Shown: one piece after another, positions 6,166-7,051 of the stretch
How the letters are laid out: the number at the start of each line of letters is the position of its first letter
Numbering within the stretch: the stretch's first letter is position 1
NCBI GenBank assembly: GCA_022793555.1
Contig: JAAWDB010000153.1
Span: forward strand, 1 to 7,051
Origin: Bacilli bacterium
GTDB taxonomy: Bacteria > Bacillota_I > Bacilli_A > RF39 > UBA660
Direction: 5' to 3'
DNA: 7,051 bases
Notes under the pieces: generated by a model
Seen by the model: only the letters and a program-made list of their open reading frames with translations
Databases searched by the model: none
What the model was told of the DNA's origin: nothing
Made by a program: the position numbers and the translations under genes

Positions 6166-7051
6166 TTAAAAGATCAACTTACCCTGTTTCATTAAAACAA
6201 TTTCAGTTCCATCTCGCAAACAAGCCACAATTTCTAAATCTCTTGCCCCTATCATAAAATCGACATGAGTTTCTGAATAATTCATCCCCATTTCTTGTAA
6301 GTCAGCAACACTTTTTTGAAGCCCATCTAAAAAACACTCAGGAAATCCTCGTCCCAGTGCCAAATGACAACTGGCATTTTCATCATATAAAGTATTTTCA
6401 AAAATAATTCCACTTTGATTAATTCGGGAATCATAATCAACCAAAGCTACTTCTCCTAGAAAATGAGAACCCTCATCGGTTTCTACAATCTCTTTTAACA
6501 TATCGAAACCTTCCTCTGCTCCATAGTCTATAACCTTTCCATTTTTAAATTTAAGCCAAAAGTTAGATATAAAAACACTTTGATATACCAAAGGTTTCGT
6601 TGCATATACTATCCCTTCGGTGCTCTTACTTTTAGGTGTCGTAAAAATTTCAAGTGATGGCATATTAACTACATTAGAACTCATATTTGCACTAGCAAAA
6701 ACATAATTTTCTGGTAATTCTACCATTAAATCCGTTCCATTACTACTCTGATAATGAAGAGATTTAATATTCATTTGATTTAAAATATTACCCCGTTCTT
6801 CCAAACAATGCAAATAATGTTCCCACTCACTTTCAGGATTTTCACAAGTTACAAAACAAATATCAAAAATAAGTTGCCATAAATCATCGAGCGGCTTTCC
6901 CGAATTTGGCATTATCTTTTTAGCCCAGAAAGGATTGGCCACAGCAGCAATACACCAAGGAACTTCTCCTTTCATCTGTTTATCTCGAAAAACAGCAATT
7001 TGCTTTTCTAACCACTTAGAAAGATCATGAAGAAGTACTGGATTCACCCCC
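6166..7051 (-). CDS. M29-family metallo-aminopeptidase (AmpS/PepS/aminopeptidase T type), 5' end outside window
   Basis: This encodes the C-terminal roughly 295 residues of a cytoplasmic aminopeptidase that removes N-terminal amino acids from peptides with two metal ions. The frame stays open to the right edge. The GTG at 7047 has no binding site and falls inside the conserved fold, so it is not the start; family members are about 400-420 aa, so some 115 residues are missing. Numbered from that GTG codon, the visible family features are NGTDLMVELPE (103-113), NMPSLEIFTTP (128-138) with metal-ligand Glu133, LGEVALVD (197-204) with Glu199, YDENASCHLALG (221-232) with His228, and ETHVDFMIG (259-267) with His261 and Asp263. 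All expected metal ligands in this part are intact, so the enzyme is probably active. It ends 29 bases before tyrS, on the same strand; its promoter is not in the window. Confidence 0.93.
   Translation of the reverse strand, partial: GVNPVLLHDLSKWLEKQIAVFRDKQMKGEVPWCIAAVANPFWAKKIMPNSGKPLDDLWQLIFDICFVTCENPESEWEHYLHCLEERGNILNQMNIKSLHYQSSNGTDLMVELPENYVFASANMSSNVVNMPSLEIFTTPKSKSTEGIVYATKPLVYQSVFISNFWLKFKNGKVIDYGAEEGFDMLKEIVETDEGSHFLGEVALVDYDSRINQSGIIFENTLYDENASCHLALGRGFPECFLDGLQKSVADLQEMGMNYSETHVDFMIGARDLEIVACLRDGTEIVLMKQGKLIF

Overview
The window is AT-rich DNA from a low-GC Gram-positive bacterium. It probably comes from an uncultured Bacillota lineage (Erysipelotrichia, RF39-like or related Bacilli), perhaps gut-associated. 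This rests on the base composition, strong AGGAGG-type ribosome binding sites, a class B sortase, a sortase-type anchored surface protein, and a bacterial TyrRS with a C-terminal S4 domain. Every complete gene ends in TAA, and the proteins read correctly with TGA as stop, so the Mycoplasma code is not in use. A species cannot be named from the sequence.

The layout has three blocks. (1) Positions 1-1917, minus strand: two consecutive, paralogous membrane-anchored surface proteins. The upstream one (241-1917, 558 aa) is complete. The downstream one (1-224) is cut by the window edge. Both begin with a signal-anchor and share an extracytoplasmic module containing IPDKG and IVCDK. The complete one continues into a C-terminal domain that resembles the formylglycine-generating-enzyme / C-type-lectin (CLec) fold, and it ends in a segment laid out like the variable region of diversity-generating retroelement (DGR) targets. 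(2) Positions 2098-4881: a large secreted protein of unknown function (minus strand) with a C-terminal sorting signal built around VPKTY, transcribed divergently from a class B sortase gene (plus strand). They look like an enzyme/substrate pair. (3) Positions 4871-7051, minus strand: tyrosyl-tRNA synthetase preceded by the 3' part of an M29-family aminopeptidase gene. These are housekeeping genes, convergent with the sortase gene and separated from it by a bidirectional terminator.

Blocks 1 and 2 together look like a cell-surface locus: a sortase, its likely wall-anchored substrate, and membrane-tethered proteins with a possible ligand-binding C-terminal domain. The points most worth following are the DGR-like C-terminus at 241-405, the absence of the expected catalytic arginine in the sortase (Lys261 instead), and the non-canonical VPKTY sorting motif. 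No reverse transcriptase, template repeat, CRISPR array, rRNA, tRNA or insertion sequence is visible. Every gene-free stretch is shorter than 300 bases.
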